In this document: in pieces, positions 15,772 to 24,907 of the stretch
How the letters are laid out: each line of letters begins with the position of its first letter
Numbering within the stretch: position 1 is the stretch's first letter
From: Bog-532 sp963824545
Lineage (GTDB): Bacteria; Actinomycetota; Actinomycetes; Streptosporangiales; Streptosporangiaceae
Reading direction: 5' to 3'
Length of the DNA stretch: 64,000 bases
NCBI GenBank assembly: GCA_963824545.1
Contig: CAWGPP010000023.1
Location: 1 to 64,000 of the forward strand
Translations under genes and position numbers: made by a program
Notes under the pieces: generated by a model
Database searches by the model: none
The model's input: the letters and a program-made list of their open reading frames with translations, nothing else
What the model was told of the DNA's origin: nothing

Positions 15772-17243
15772 GACCCTGCCCGGTTCAGCGGGAGGGTGGC
15801 GGCCACCCGGAAGCCACGGCCCGGCCGCGGTCCGGCGCTGAACTGCCCGCCGCACAGGTGGACCCGCTCACGCATCCCGATCAGCCCGTGGCCGGACACC
15901 ACGGGACTGGCGCCCGGCCCGGCCGGGGTAAGCGCCGCGGCACAGCCGTCGTCGACGATCTCCAGGCTCAGTTCGCCGTCCCGGTAGTCGACCGTGACCC
16001 GGCAGTCCGGTGTGGCGGCGTGCTTGACCACGTTGGTGAGCGCCTCCTGGATGATGCGGAAAGCGGACAGATCCACCCCGGCCGGCACGTCCCCGCGCTC
16101 ACCGCTGACCCGCAGGTCGACGTGCACCCCGGCGTGCCCGACCCGGGTGACCAGCCGGTCCAGGTCGGCCAGTCCCGGCGCGGGCCGCAGCGGAGCCGCC
16201 GCGCGCCGGGTGAAGCCCGGAGCCGTCCGTCCGGCCGCAGGATCCCGGGAAGGCCCGTGGCCGTTCTCAGCGCCGACCGGCCGTTCGGCCTGCCCGGTGG
16301 GCTCTCCCGGGCTGCGCGGGCTCTGGAGGCCGCCCAGAGAGCTTTCGGGGCGCACTGGGCCCGCGGGTCCCGCTGGGCGCGCTGGCCCGTCCGCGGCCAG
16401 GTCCGCCAGCCGGTCAGGCTGACCGCCGGGGTCTGGGCCGGCGGCCGGCCCGTCGCCGGCGGCGTCGGCCTGCCGGAGCACGCTGAGCATGCGCCGCATC
16501 TCGTCCAGGGCATCCCGGCTGGTCGCCTGGATGGCGCCCAGTGCCTCGCGCGCCTTGGCCGGCTGATCGTCGATGACGTACTCACCGAAGCCCGCCTGCA
16601 CCGCGATCACGCTCATGCTGTGCGCCACCACGTCGTGCAGTTCCCGCGCGATACGCAGCCGTTCCTCGGCCACCGCCCGGCTGGCCGCCTGCTGCCGCAG
16701 GCCGTCGGCGTACAGCCGGCGCTGCCGGCCCGCCGAGCCGAACCCCCAGGAGATGATCAGGAAGAGCGCCAGCGGGAGTGTGGAGCTCAGCCGCCCGGAG
16801 TCGGTGGCCCAGACCCGGAACGTCTCGGCGACCACGGTGACCAGGGCGCAGGCCAGGGCGATGGCCGCGGTCCGGCGCGGTGATGTCGCCGCGACCGTAA
16901 ACAGCACGTAGATGGCGGGCACGACCACGATCAGGCCGGCCTGCGCCTGGAGCACCGACAGCAGCACGGACAGGGCGAACAGCGCCTCCAGGGCCAGCAG
17001 CGGGCGCAGCCGCCGGAGTGCGACCGGCACGCCCCCGGCGGCGGCCAGCAGCAGGCCGAGCGCCAGCGTCGGGGCCGAGCGCGGTACGAACCCCGAAGCG
17101 TGGTTGGACGCCAGCACGCTCCCGCCCATGATGATGACCGTGACCACCGCGACCAGGCAGTCGAGCAGGATCCACTGGCGGCGGCTGAGCCGCTGGGTCA
17201 GCGGCGGCCGCACCCTCGGCGGCGCGCCCGGCTCGGTGTACAC
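15768..17243 (-). CDS. two-component sensor histidine kinase (HisKA_3 type)
   Basis: Membrane sensor kinase of 491 residues. The N-terminal half has about five hydrophobic segments (25-165) with almost no outer domain, the layout of intramembrane-sensing kinases that often work with ABC exporters. The dimerisation/phosphotransfer helix carries RIARELHDVVAHSM with His203; the ATPase domain has the N-box QEALTNVVKHA (399-409) and the GHGLIGMRERV loop. Unusual is a roughly 90-residue Pro/Gly/Ala-rich insertion (259-350) between the two catalytic parts. It is transcribed divergently from the ABC genes. Confidence 0.9.
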   Translation of the reverse strand: MYTEPGAPPRVRPPLTQRLSRRQWILLDCLVAVVTVIIMGGSVLASNHASGFVPRSAPTLALGLLLAAAGGVPVALRRLRPLLALEALFALSVLLSVLQAQAGLIVVVPAIYVLFTVAATSPRRTAAIALACALVTVVAETFRVWATDSGRLSSTLPLALFLIISWGFGSAGRQRRLYADGLRQQAASRAVAEERLRIARELHDVVAHSMSVIAVQAGFGEYVIDDQPAKAREALGAIQATSRDALDEMRRMLSVLRQADAAGDGPAAGPDPGGQPDRLADLAADGPARPAGPAGPVRPESSLGGLQSPRSPGEPTGQAERPVGAENGHGPSRDPAAGRTAPGFTRRAAAPLRPAPGLADLDRLVTRVGHAGVHVDLRVSGERGDVPAGVDLSAFRIIQEALTNVVKHAATPDCRVTVDYRDGELSLEIVDDGCAAALTPAGPGASPVVSGHGLIGMRERVHLCGGQFSAGPRPGRGFRVAATLPLNRAGS

Positions 17244-17289
17244 GCCACTACCGTAACCGCGCAGGCCGCCCGCGCGCGTCCGCCGGGAA

Positions 17290-17311
17290 GGCTACGCCTG
17301 CGGGCGTAGCC
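17290..17311. promoter_or_regulatory. inverted repeat between kinase and ABC genes
   Basis: ggctacgcc (17290-17298) and ggcgtagcc (17303-17311) form a 9-bp perfect inverted repeat in the 226-bp divergent spacer. It could be the operator for the LuxR-type regulator or a hairpin in a leader. Confidence 0.35.
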
Positions 17312-17469
17312 GCGGCCCGGCCCGCTTGGCCGCCAGGCCTACCCGGCCGCGGAAGTTCGCTCCGCCGGGCGACGCGGCGCCGTGCTCTCGCACGGCAGGG
17401 TGAGGAAGCGCCAGCCCCGACAAGGGCCAGGCACCCGCCCGGTAACCCACGAAGAAAGTGAGACCTGCC

Positions 17470-17916
17470 ATGACCGGCGAACCTCCGGACGTGCTCACCG
17501 AGCACGCCGTTCCCCCGGATCACACCGGCCCTCCGGGCGCCGCGGCCGCGGTCATCGAGACCAGGGCCGTGACCAAGCGGTACCCCGGAGATGTCCGTGC
17601 GCTCGACGGGCTCACGGTCGAGGTCAGGCCGGGCATCACCGGCCTGGTGGGGGCCAACGGCGCCGGGAAGTCCACCCTCATCAAAATCCTGCTGGGCCTG
17701 CTGCCGCCGACGAAGGGGCTCGCGCGGGTACTGGGCCTCGACGCGCAGCGCGACGGCGAGCAGATCCGTGCCCTGGTGGGCTACATGCCCGAACACGACT
17801 GCCTGCCATCCGACGTCTCGGCCACCGAGTTCGTCACCCACATGGGCCGGATGTCGGGGCTGCCCGCGGTCGCGGCCAAGGAGCGTGCGGCCGGGCCGCG
17901 ATCGTCCGGACGCTGA
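17470..17916 (+). pseudogene. ABC transporter ATPase, truncated after the N-terminal half
   Basis: The 148-residue product has an intact start, the P-loop GANGAGKST (61-69) and the Q-loop region VGYMPEHDCLPSD. It then stops shortly after AAKERA: the ABC signature, Walker B, D-loop and H-loop are all missing, so it cannot be an active ATPase. Sequence right at the end is that of the downstream permease read in another frame. This indicates a deletion of roughly the last 170 codons of the ATPase together with the N-terminus of the permease. Confidence 0.85.
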
Positions 17917-18704
17917 CCTGGTACAGCCTGCGCGCCGCGTTCGGCCTGGGCCGCGGGGCCAAGGCCAAGATCTTCCCGGTGAGCGCCTTCGCGCTCATCT
18001 GCGCGCCGGCGGTCGTCAACGCGTTCATCGTGGCGCGCGGCGGCGTTCGCGCCTTCCCCTACGACACGTACGTCAGCCAGGTGCGGATCGTCGTCATGAC
18101 GATCTTCGTGGCGGTCCAGGCGCCGGAACTGGTGTCGCGGGATCTGCGCAACCACGTGCTCCCGCTCTACTACGCCCGGCCGCTCCGCCGGGCGGACTAC
18201 CCGCTGGCCAAGCTCGGCGCGCTGACAGCCGCCTGCCTGGTGATGATCGAGGTTCCGCTGCTCCTGCTGTACGCGGGCACGATCGCGTCCGCGCACGGCG
18301 GCGCCGCGGTCTGGGCGCAGACGAGAGCGCTGCTGCCGGGGCTCGCGGTCGGGCTGATGTGGTCGCTGCTGCTGGCGGCGGTTGGGCTCGCCCTCGCCTC
18401 GCTGAGCGGGCGCCGGGCCTTCGCGACGGGCGCGGTCGCCGGGTACCTGTTCCTCAGCTCCACGCTCGCCGCCATCCTGATCTCGGTCTCCGCGGGTGGC
18501 ACCTCGCCGGGGGCGCGGGTGGGCGGCCTGTTCAGCCCCTTTACCGTCCTCGACGGCGTGCGGCAGTGGCTCGGCGGTACCAGCCCGGGCCTGCTGCCCC
18601 GGGTGGGCGGTTACGGCCCGGCCTACGGCGTGATGCTGCTCGCGCTGCTCGCGGTCAGCGCTGGCGTGCTCGCCGCGCGTTACCGGAAGGCGGCCCTGTC
18701 ATGA
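17889..18704 (+). pseudogene. ABC-2-type permease lacking its N-terminus
   Basis: From about 17889 the frame reads GRAAIVRTLTWYSLRAAFGLGRGAKAK, an internal cytoplasmic segment of actinobacterial ABC-2 permeases that normally follows an RIHDLGYRHYDGPRLG-like N-terminus. The rest is normal, with about six transmembrane helices. The expected first 20-30 residues, start codon and ribosome-binding site are absent because the gene is fused directly to the truncated ATPase gene, overlapping its end. Unless an internal start is used, the permease is not made. It ends in an ATGA overlap with the next ATPase gene. Confidence 0.8.
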
Positions 18705-19610
18705 CGGCGATCGAACTTCGCAACATCTCGCACTGGTACGGGAACGTCGTCGCGGTCAACGACATCACGATGACGGTCACCCCGGGCGTCACCGGCCTGC
18801 TCGGCCCCAACGGCGCGGGCAAGTCCACCCTGCTGCACATGATCGCCGGCTTTCTCCCGCCATCGCGCGGGCAGCTCACCCTCGGCGGGGCGCCCGTGTG
18901 GCACAACCCGGACATCTACCGGACGCTGGGCATCGTCACCGAGCGGGAGTCGGTATATCCCTTCCTGAGCGGCATGGAGTTCGTCCGGGCGGCCGCGCGG
19001 CTGCACGAGCTGGCCGATCCGGCGGGTGCGGCCCGCCGGGCGATCGGCCTCGTGGACATGGTCGGCCCGATGGACCGCCGGATCTCGACCTACTCCAAGG
19101 GCATGCGGCAGCGCATCCGGGTGGCCGCCGCGCTGGTGCACGACCCGGCGATCCTGCTGCTGGACGAGCCGTTCAACGGCATGGATCCCCGGCAGCGGCT
19201 GCACATGATGGACCTGCTCGGCCGGCTCGGCGCGCACGGGCGCACGATCGTGTTCAGCTCGCACATCCTCGAAGAAGTGGCCCAGCTGTCCGGGACTATT
19301 CAGGTCATGGTGGCGGGCCTGCGCGGCCTCCGGTGACTTCCGCGCCATCCGGCGGCTGATGACCTCCCGGCCGCACGTCTTCGTGGTGCGCAGCGGTGAT
19401 GACCGGCGGCTCGGCGCGGCGCTCATCGGCCGGCCCGCGGTCAGCGGCGTGGAGCTGACGCCGAAGGGCCTGCAGGTCCGGGCGTCGGATTACGGCGCGT
19501 TCAGCGCGGATATCGCCCGGCTGGCCCGCGATGAGGGCATCCGGCTGCGTGAACTGCTGCCCGCCGACGAGTCGCTGGAAAGCGTCTTCGCCTACCTGGT
19601 GGCGTCATGA
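18701..19610 (+). pseudogene. second ABC transporter ATPase, frameshifted near the C-terminus
   Basis: Residues 1-205 form a complete nucleotide-binding domain: P-loop GPNGAGKST (35-43), signature-equivalent YSKGMRQR, Walker B ILLLDEPFNGMDP and H-loop SSHILEEV. The frame then breaks near 19310-19325 and stops at 19336. The expected continuation (SGDFRAIRRLMTSRPHVF ... DESLESVFAYLVAS) is found in another frame up to 19610, so a net one-base gain or two-base loss occurred. The core ATPase may still fold without the C-terminal regulatory part. It could also be a sequencing error, but the neighbouring deletion favours real decay. Confidence 0.8.
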
Positions 19611-20392
19611 CCGGCCCCGCCGCCGGCGCCCTCGCCCGCACGGAAAGGAAACCTGGTACCACCATGGCCGTCTGGAACAAAACCGTCGCCGTGATCACGC
19701 TCCGTGCCGCGCTCGGACGCAGGCGCGCCCTGCTGTTCGCGGTCCCGCCGCTCATCCTCATCGGGGTCGCGACGGTGCTCCGGTTCAGCAACCCGCCCGA
19801 TCCCGCCTGGCCCGCCCGGATCCTCGGCGATTTCGGTTTCTCCGTGGTCTTGCCGCTCACCGCGCTGATCATCGGCACCAGCGTCCTGGGCGCCGAGATC
19901 GACGACGGGACGATCGTGCATCTGCTGGCCACCCCCGTCCCGCGCCGGACGATCATCATGACGAAGTTCCTCATCGCCGCGGCGACCACGATGGTGTTCG
20001 CGGCCATCCCGGAGCTCATCGCCGGGCTGATCGCCACCCGGGGGGTCACCCACCTGGCCGTCGGCCTGTTCGCCGGCGCCCTGGCCGGGTCGGTCATCTA
20101 CAACGCGGTGTTCGTCTCGCTGTCCGCGGCGACGGCCCGCGCGCTGGCGGCGGGACTGTTCTACGTCGTGCTCTGGGAGGGAGCGCTGGCGAATTTCGTC
20201 GGTGGCGCGCGCATCCTCTCGGTCGGCCACTACGCGCTGGCGATGGCCAACTCGGTGGCCCACGACCCGGCGCTGACCCCGGGCGTGAACCTGACCACAG
20301 CCTGCGTGGCAAGCGGCGCCGTCACCGTGGCGGCGCTGGCTGTCGCGGTCCGGAAGCTGGCGTCCTTCTCGCTCCGCGGCGAAACGGCCTGA
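19607..20392 (+). CDS. ABC-2-type transporter permease
   Basis: Intact 261-residue permease with about six transmembrane helices and the ABC-2 features LGAEIDDGTIVHLLATPVPRR (cytoplasmic loop) and a following MTKFLIAA helix. The start used overlaps the end of the ATPase gene (ATGA), suggesting coupling; an internal ATG at 19664 with ggaaagg about 20 nt upstream is possible. It is the only undamaged member of the four-gene cassette. The substrate is unknown. Confidence 0.82.
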   Translation: MTGPAAGALARTERKPGTTMAVWNKTVAVITLRAALGRRRALLFAVPPLILIGVATVLRFSNPPDPAWPARILGDFGFSVVLPLTALIIGTSVLGAEIDDGTIVHLLATPVPRRTIIMTKFLIAAATTMVFAAIPELIAGLIATRGVTHLAVGLFAGALAGSVIYNAVFVSLSAATARALAAGLFYVVLWEGALANFVGGARILSVGHYALAMANSVAHDPALTPGVNLTTACVASGAVTVAALAVAVRKLASFSLRGETA

Positions 20393-20417
20393 CCGTGCCG
20401 GTCACGACGGCGGCAGA

Positions 20418-20457
20418 CGACGGAGGCGGCCACCGGTCCGGGTGGCCGCCTCCGTCG
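20418..20457. terminator. strong bidirectional terminator
   Basis: A perfect 17-bp inverted repeat (20418-20434 with 20441-20457) around a 6-nt loop lies between the convergent permease and qcrB genes. It should terminate both. Confidence 0.75.
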
Positions 20458-20486
20458 CGATGCGTTCTCGCCGTTCGCCTGGCTGG

Positions 20487-22217
20487 CTATTCGCCGTCCT
20501 CGCCGGCCGGCGTGTCCTCGACCTCGGTCGGCTGGGTGGCGCCGCCCACGGTGGCGGGCTCGCCGCCGATGGCCGCGTGGCCGTCGCCGTGCCCGTTCCC
20601 ATGACCGTCGCCGTGCCCATTCCCGTGCCCGTCCGCCGGGGGGGCCAGCGAGATCGACTCCGCGAACATCTCCCGGGTGCGTCCCTGCAGCTTGCCCGCG
20701 AAGCCACGCAGGGCCGGCTCGGGCAGGCCGTTCTCGTCCACGTGGTGCGCGGGGAGGGCCGGGACGGGCGGCGTGGCCGCGACGACCGGGAGCTCTTCGT
20801 CGTCCAGCGGCCGCTCCGCCTCGACGAACGCGCCGTTCGGCAGCTGGGAGATGATGCCGGTCTCGACGCCGTGCGTGAGCATTGCGGCGTCCCGGCGTTG
20901 CAGCCCGAAGCAGATCCGGCGGGTCACCCAGAAGGCGATCACCGGCCCGATGAAGATCGCGTACCGGGCGATCTCCGTGGTGGTATACAGCGGGATCTGC
21001 AGGTGCACGGCGATCAGGTCGTTCGCGCCCTCCAGCCAGAGGACGCCATAGAAGGTGACACCCGCGATGCCGAACGCGGTCCGGGTCGGGGCGTTCCGCG
21101 GCCGGTCGTTGACATGGTGGTAGCTCTTGTCGCCGGTGGCCCACCGTTCCAGGAACGGCCACGCCCCGAGCGCGCCGAACAGCAGGCCGAGAACGACCAG
21201 GGCCGGGATGAAGACGTTCCAGGCGACGGTATGGCCGCCGATGTCCCAGGTCCAGCTCGGGAACATGCGCAGCGCGCCCTCGAGCCAGCCCATGTAGAAG
21301 TCGGGCTGCGAGCCCGCCGAGATCGCCACCGGCGTGTACGGGCCGACCTGCCAGATCGGGTTGATCTGCGCGAACGTGGCCAGCAGGGCGAGCACCCCGA
21401 AGACGAAGAAGAAGAACGCGCCGGTCTTGACCGCGAAGTACGGGTACATGGGCTGGCCGACGACGTTGCCCTCGGTGCGGCCCTTGCCCGGCATCTGGGT
21501 GTGCTTCTGGTGCACCATGAAGAACAGGTGCGCGCTGATCAGCGCCAGCAGCAGGCCGGGGATCAGCAGCACGTGGATGATGTAGAACCTGATCACGAAC
21601 TCGGTGCCGGGGAACTGCCCGCCGAACAGGAAGAACGACAGGTACGTGCCGACCACCGGGATACCCATTAGCACGCCCTCGGCGATCCGCACGCCGGTGC
21701 CGGACAGCAGGTCGTCCGGCATCGAGTAGCCGAGGAAGCCCTCGAAGATGCCGAGGGTGAGCAGGCCCAGCCCGATCAGCCAGTTGGTCTCGCGCGGCTT
21801 GCGGTAGGCCCCGGTGAAGAAGATCCGCAGCAGGTGACAGAAGATCGCGGCCAGGAACAGGTCCGCCGCCCAGTGGTGGATCTGCCGTATCAGCAGGCCG
21901 CCGCGCACGTCGAAGCTGATCCGCAGCGTGGACGCGTACGCCTCGCTCATCCGGACGCCGTTCAGCTTCGTGTACGACCCGTGGTAGACGACCTGGGTCA
22001 TGCTCGGGTTGAAGAACAGCGTCAGGAAGATGCCGGTCAGGATCAGGATGATGAACGAGTACAGCGCGATCTCGCCGAGCAGGAACGTCCAGTGGTCGGG
22101 GAAGACCTTGCGCAGCAGCGTCCGGAGGCCCTTGGCGGCGTGGAACCGGTCGTCGAGTTCGCCGCCCTGCTTCGCCAGTGGCTTCGGTATGGTCAGTCGC
22201 GCGTGGTTAGTGCTCAT
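20487..22217 (-). CDS. qcrB: menaquinol-cytochrome c reductase cytochrome b subunit
   Basis: Membrane core of the actinobacterial bc1 complex, oxidising menaquinol. The 576-residue protein binds hemes bL and bH through His114/His128 and His215/His230; the 15-residue spacing of the second pair is the b6-like pattern. The Qo-site region (PDDLLSGTG, then a PGTEF-type motif) is present. The C-terminal 150 residues are hydrophilic and end in an unusual His/Gly repeat (GHGNGHGDGH units, eight His, about 535-553). ATG 22217 overlaps the qcrA stop. It is last in the order ctaE-qcrC-qcrA-qcrB. Confidence 0.95.
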   Translation of the reverse strand: MSTNHARLTIPKPLAKQGGELDDRFHAAKGLRTLLRKVFPDHWTFLLGEIALYSFIILILTGIFLTLFFNPSMTQVVYHGSYTKLNGVRMSEAYASTLRISFDVRGGLLIRQIHHWAADLFLAAIFCHLLRIFFTGAYRKPRETNWLIGLGLLTLGIFEGFLGYSMPDDLLSGTGVRIAEGVLMGIPVVGTYLSFFLFGGQFPGTEFVIRFYIIHVLLIPGLLLALISAHLFFMVHQKHTQMPGKGRTEGNVVGQPMYPYFAVKTGAFFFFVFGVLALLATFAQINPIWQVGPYTPVAISAGSQPDFYMGWLEGALRMFPSWTWDIGGHTVAWNVFIPALVVLGLLFGALGAWPFLERWATGDKSYHHVNDRPRNAPTRTAFGIAGVTFYGVLWLEGANDLIAVHLQIPLYTTTEIARYAIFIGPVIAFWVTRRICFGLQRRDAAMLTHGVETGIISQLPNGAFVEAERPLDDEELPVVAATPPVPALPAHHVDENGLPEPALRGFAGKLQGRTREMFAESISLAPPADGHGNGHGDGHGNGHGDGHAAIGGEPATVGGATQPTEVEDTPAGEDGE

Positions 22218-23317
22218 CCCCGCTCCCAGAAGCTTGGCCCGACCGGTTCATGGAAGTCGCTCTGGGCCACCAGGTAGCCCTGTGCGTTGGTCGTGATCGG
22301 AAGCTGCGGCAGCGGCCGCGGTGCGGGTCCGAAGGTGACCAGCGCGCCGCGGGTGGCGTCGAACGTGGACTGATGGCACGGGCAGAGGATCCGGTGCGTG
22401 TTCTGGTCGTACAGCGCCGCGGGGCATCCAACGTGGGTACAGATTTTAGAGTAGGCGACGATGTTGTCGACCGTCCAGTTCAGGTTGGTCGGCTCCTTGA
22501 GCAGGCCCGGTTCCATCTTGATGATGATCGACGTCGCCTTGGCCAGCTCATCGTCGTTGTCCTGGTACCCCTCCGGCACCACCGTGATCATGCCGCCCCG
22601 CGAGTTGAACTCGGCGGAAGTGATGGGCTGATTCGTGCCGTAGACGAGCAGCCGCATCCCCTTCTTCCACACGGTGTGCCGCAGGCTGGTGCCCGGCAGC
22701 GGCCCCAGGTCGCGCAGCAGCACCAGCGGCGCGAGCGCCACCGGCACGGTCGCCGCGATCAGCGTCCGCCGCAGCAGCGGCCGCTTGGTGATCTGGCTGG
22801 CCTCCGCGCCTTCGATGAAAGTCTCGGCGAACTTTGCCCGGTCCTCCGGGGCGGACGCCAGGGGGTGCCGATCCTCGGCCAGCTCCACCGGCGGCATGAT
22901 GTTCCGGACCCAGATGACCATGCCGGCGCCGACGGCCAGGAAGGCCACCGACATCGCGCTGCCGAGCGCGAGGTTGGACCGCAGCGTCGCGTCCACGACG
23001 TCGCCGTTTCCGTGCCCGCCGACCTCCAGGCCGACGTAGGCGGCGATGAACGCGACGCTGGACAGCGCCGAGATCACGAACAGGGCCGCGGCGAACCGCT
23101 CCCAGTTCCTGGCGGAGGCCGGGTTCGGGTTCTCGCTGGGCAGTTCGGGCAATCCGGGGGCTTCGGCCCCGCCCGGGCCGTACGGCTCGGTTCCGCCGCC
23201 TTCGCCGGGCCCCGTCTCGGTGAGGAGCCCGCGCGCCGGCGGGGGAGTGCCGATCACCCGGTGCGGGTGCGCCCGCTCCTCGGGAGCGTCTTCCAGGTCC
23301 CTGTCGTTGTCGCTCAT
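22214..23317 (-). CDS. qcrA: Rieske iron-sulfur subunit of the bc1 complex
   Basis: Carries the [2Fe-2S] cluster that passes electrons from menaquinol to the cytochrome c subunit. The 367-residue protein has a long hydrophilic N-terminus, three transmembrane helices (actinobacterial type) and the C-terminal cluster-binding motifs CTHVGC and CPCHQS. It begins in overlap with the qcrC 3' end and ends in an ATGA overlap with qcrB, so the three genes are coupled. Confidence 0.95.
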   Translation of the reverse strand: MSDNDRDLEDAPEERAHPHRVIGTPPPARGLLTETGPGEGGGTEPYGPGGAEAPGLPELPSENPNPASARNWERFAAALFVISALSSVAFIAAYVGLEVGGHGNGDVVDATLRSNLALGSAMSVAFLAVGAGMVIWVRNIMPPVELAEDRHPLASAPEDRAKFAETFIEGAEASQITKRPLLRRTLIAATVPVALAPLVLLRDLGPLPGTSLRHTVWKKGMRLLVYGTNQPITSAEFNSRGGMITVVPEGYQDNDDELAKATSIIIKMEPGLLKEPTNLNWTVDNIVAYSKICTHVGCPAALYDQNTHRILCPCHQSTFDATRGALVTFGPAPRPLPQLPITTNAQGYLVAQSDFHEPVGPSFWERG

Positions 23318-24142
23318 CGGTTACCCGTTGTTTCTCCCGTGCGCCCTTCCCGGCGCTTCGCGGTAATCCACATGGCGGCGAGCACGAGCGCGCCAATCCC
23401 CCCGAGCCACGCGACCAGGCCTTCCGTTGTCGGCCCGATGCGGCCCAGGCTGAACCCGCCCGGGTTCGCCTCCGCGCGCGTCTGCGTGACGTAGGCGATG
23501 ATGTCGCGCTTGGCGCTGGGGGACAGCGTGCTGTCGTTGAACACCGGCATAGCCTCCGGGCCGGTCAGCATGGCCTCGTAGATCTGCTTGTCGGTGGCGT
23601 CGGTCAGCGGCGGGGCGTACTTGCCGTCGGTCAGCGCGCCGCCGGCACCGGCGTAGTTGTGGCACTGGGCGCAGTTCGCGTTGAACAGGCTCTGGCCGAG
23701 CGCGGTGTCCGCACCAGCGGTGCTGTCCTGCTGGCCGGTCGGCTCGGCGGGGCCGCCGCCGAGTGAGGCGACGTAGGCGGCGATGGCGTTGATCTCCTGC
23801 TGGCTGTACACCGGAGGCTTGCGCGGCGCCTCGGCGCCGACCTCCTTCAGCGGCATGCGGCCCGTGCTCAGCTGGAAGTCAACGGCCGCGGCGCCCGCCC
23901 CGACCAGGCTCGGTCCCGTGTGGTGCCCTGGCCTTGCCATACCGTGGCAGGTCGCACAGGAGACCGCGAACAGGTTCTTGCCCTGGGTGATCAGCGGTGA
24001 CGCCGATCCCGAGCCCGCCGACGCGGTGCTGGCGCCGAGCCCGGTGACAGCCGCGTACAGACATGCCGACCGCGACCAGCGCCAGCAGGACGGCTGCGTA
24101 GCCGACGAGCGGGCGACGTCGCCGCGCGGTGATCCACCTCAC
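23314..24142 (-). CDS. qcrC: diheme cytochrome c subunit of the bc1 complex, with a frameshift in the signal region
   Basis: QcrC carries two c-type hemes and links bc1 to the aa3 oxidase. Reading from GTG 24142 gives a normal signal/anchor start (MRWITARRRRPLVGYAAVLLALVAVG) and then garbage. Shifting frame at 24064 gives LYAAVTGLG ... VSCATCHGM ... NCAQCHNY ... and a C-terminal membrane helix, that is, both CXXCH heme motifs and a complete protein of about 275 residues. No ATG, GTG or TTG start exists in the second frame until Met at 23940, which is after the first heme motif. Removing one base, or restoring a lost GT (atgtgtctg to atgtctg), fixes it. It is either a sequence error or a true lesion. 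Confidence 0.85.
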
Positions 24143-24237
24143 TGCTGCCCTCGGTTTTCCGGATTGTGGTCCAATTGTGTCTTCGTGTTGTCGTATGCCC
24201 CTGGATGCAGGACGCGCGGGTGAACTGTGTCACTCGC

Positions 24238-24260
24238 ACCGCCCGCCTCCCGCGGGCGGT
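24238..24260 (-). terminator. hairpin just after ctaE
   Basis: accgcccgc (24238-24246) pairs with gcgggcggt (24252-24260) around a 5-nt loop, starting at the ctaE stop codon. It may attenuate transcription between ctaE and qcrC or stabilise the ctaE 3' end. Confidence 0.45.
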
Positions 24261-24901
24261 CAGTGGATCAGGTAGATGGTGGTGAAGAGGCCGATCCAGA
24301 CGACGTCGACGAAGTGCCAGTAGTAGGAAACGACGATCGCGCTGACCTGCTGTTCTCGGGTGAATCGTTTAGCGGCGTAGGTGCGGCCGAGCAGGAACAG
24401 GAACGCGACGAGGCCGCCCGCCACGTGCAGGCCGTGGAAGCCGGTGGGGATGTAGAACACCGACCCGTACGCGCTGGACGAGACGGTCAGGTGTTCCTTG
24501 TGCACCAGGTCGAAGTACTCATATCCCTGGCCGAGGTCGAAGTACAGGCCCATCAGGAACGTGAGCACGTACCACTCGCGCAGGCCCCACTTGCGGACGT
24601 CCAGCAGGCTGCCCGCGCGCCCGACCTGGCCGCGCTCGACCGCGAACACGCCCATCTGGCAGGTAACGCTGGACAGCAGCAGCACGGTCGTGTTGATGGA
24701 GCCCAGGGCGATGTTCAGGTGGGCGCCAGGCCAGGGCAGGCCCTCGCCCTTCACCACCGAACGGACCGTGAAGTACATCGCGAACAGTGCCGCGAAGAAC
24801 ATCAGCTCTGAGGACAGCCAGATGATCGTTCCGACGCTGACCAGGCTGGGACGGTTGGCCGGCGTACGGGGTGCCGCCTCGGTTACGGATGCTGTCGCCA
24901 C
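24260..24901 (-). CDS. ctaE: cytochrome c oxidase subunit III
   Basis: Core membrane subunit of the aa3 oxidase, stabilising proton pumping. The 213-residue protein has five transmembrane helices and family segments IIWLSSELMFFAALFAMYF, TGFHGLHVAGG and SYYWHFVDVVWIGLF. The only good in-frame start is GTG 24901; it has no Shine-Dalgarno, but TAATAAT lies 6 nt upstream, so a leaderless mRNA is likely. It heads the ctaE-qcrCAB block, separated from ctaCDF by the two-component/ABC genes. Confidence 0.95.
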   Translation of the reverse strand: MATASVTEAAPRTPANRPSLVSVGTIIWLSSELMFFAALFAMYFTVRSVVKGEGLPWPGAHLNIALGSINTTVLLLSSVTCQMGVFAVERGQVGRAGSLLDVRKWGLREWYVLTFLMGLYFDLGQGYEYFDLVHKEHLTVSSSAYGSVFYIPTGFHGLHVAGGLVAFLFLLGRTYAAKRFTREQQVSAIVVSYYWHFVDVVWIGLFTTIYLIH

Positions 24902-24907
24902 GACGTC

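Noticed and set aside
23314..23940. Shorter qcrC starting at ATG 23940
   Set aside because: This start would omit the signal peptide and the first heme motif CATCH; the upstream coding sequence in the same frame argues for a frameshift and not a short gene.
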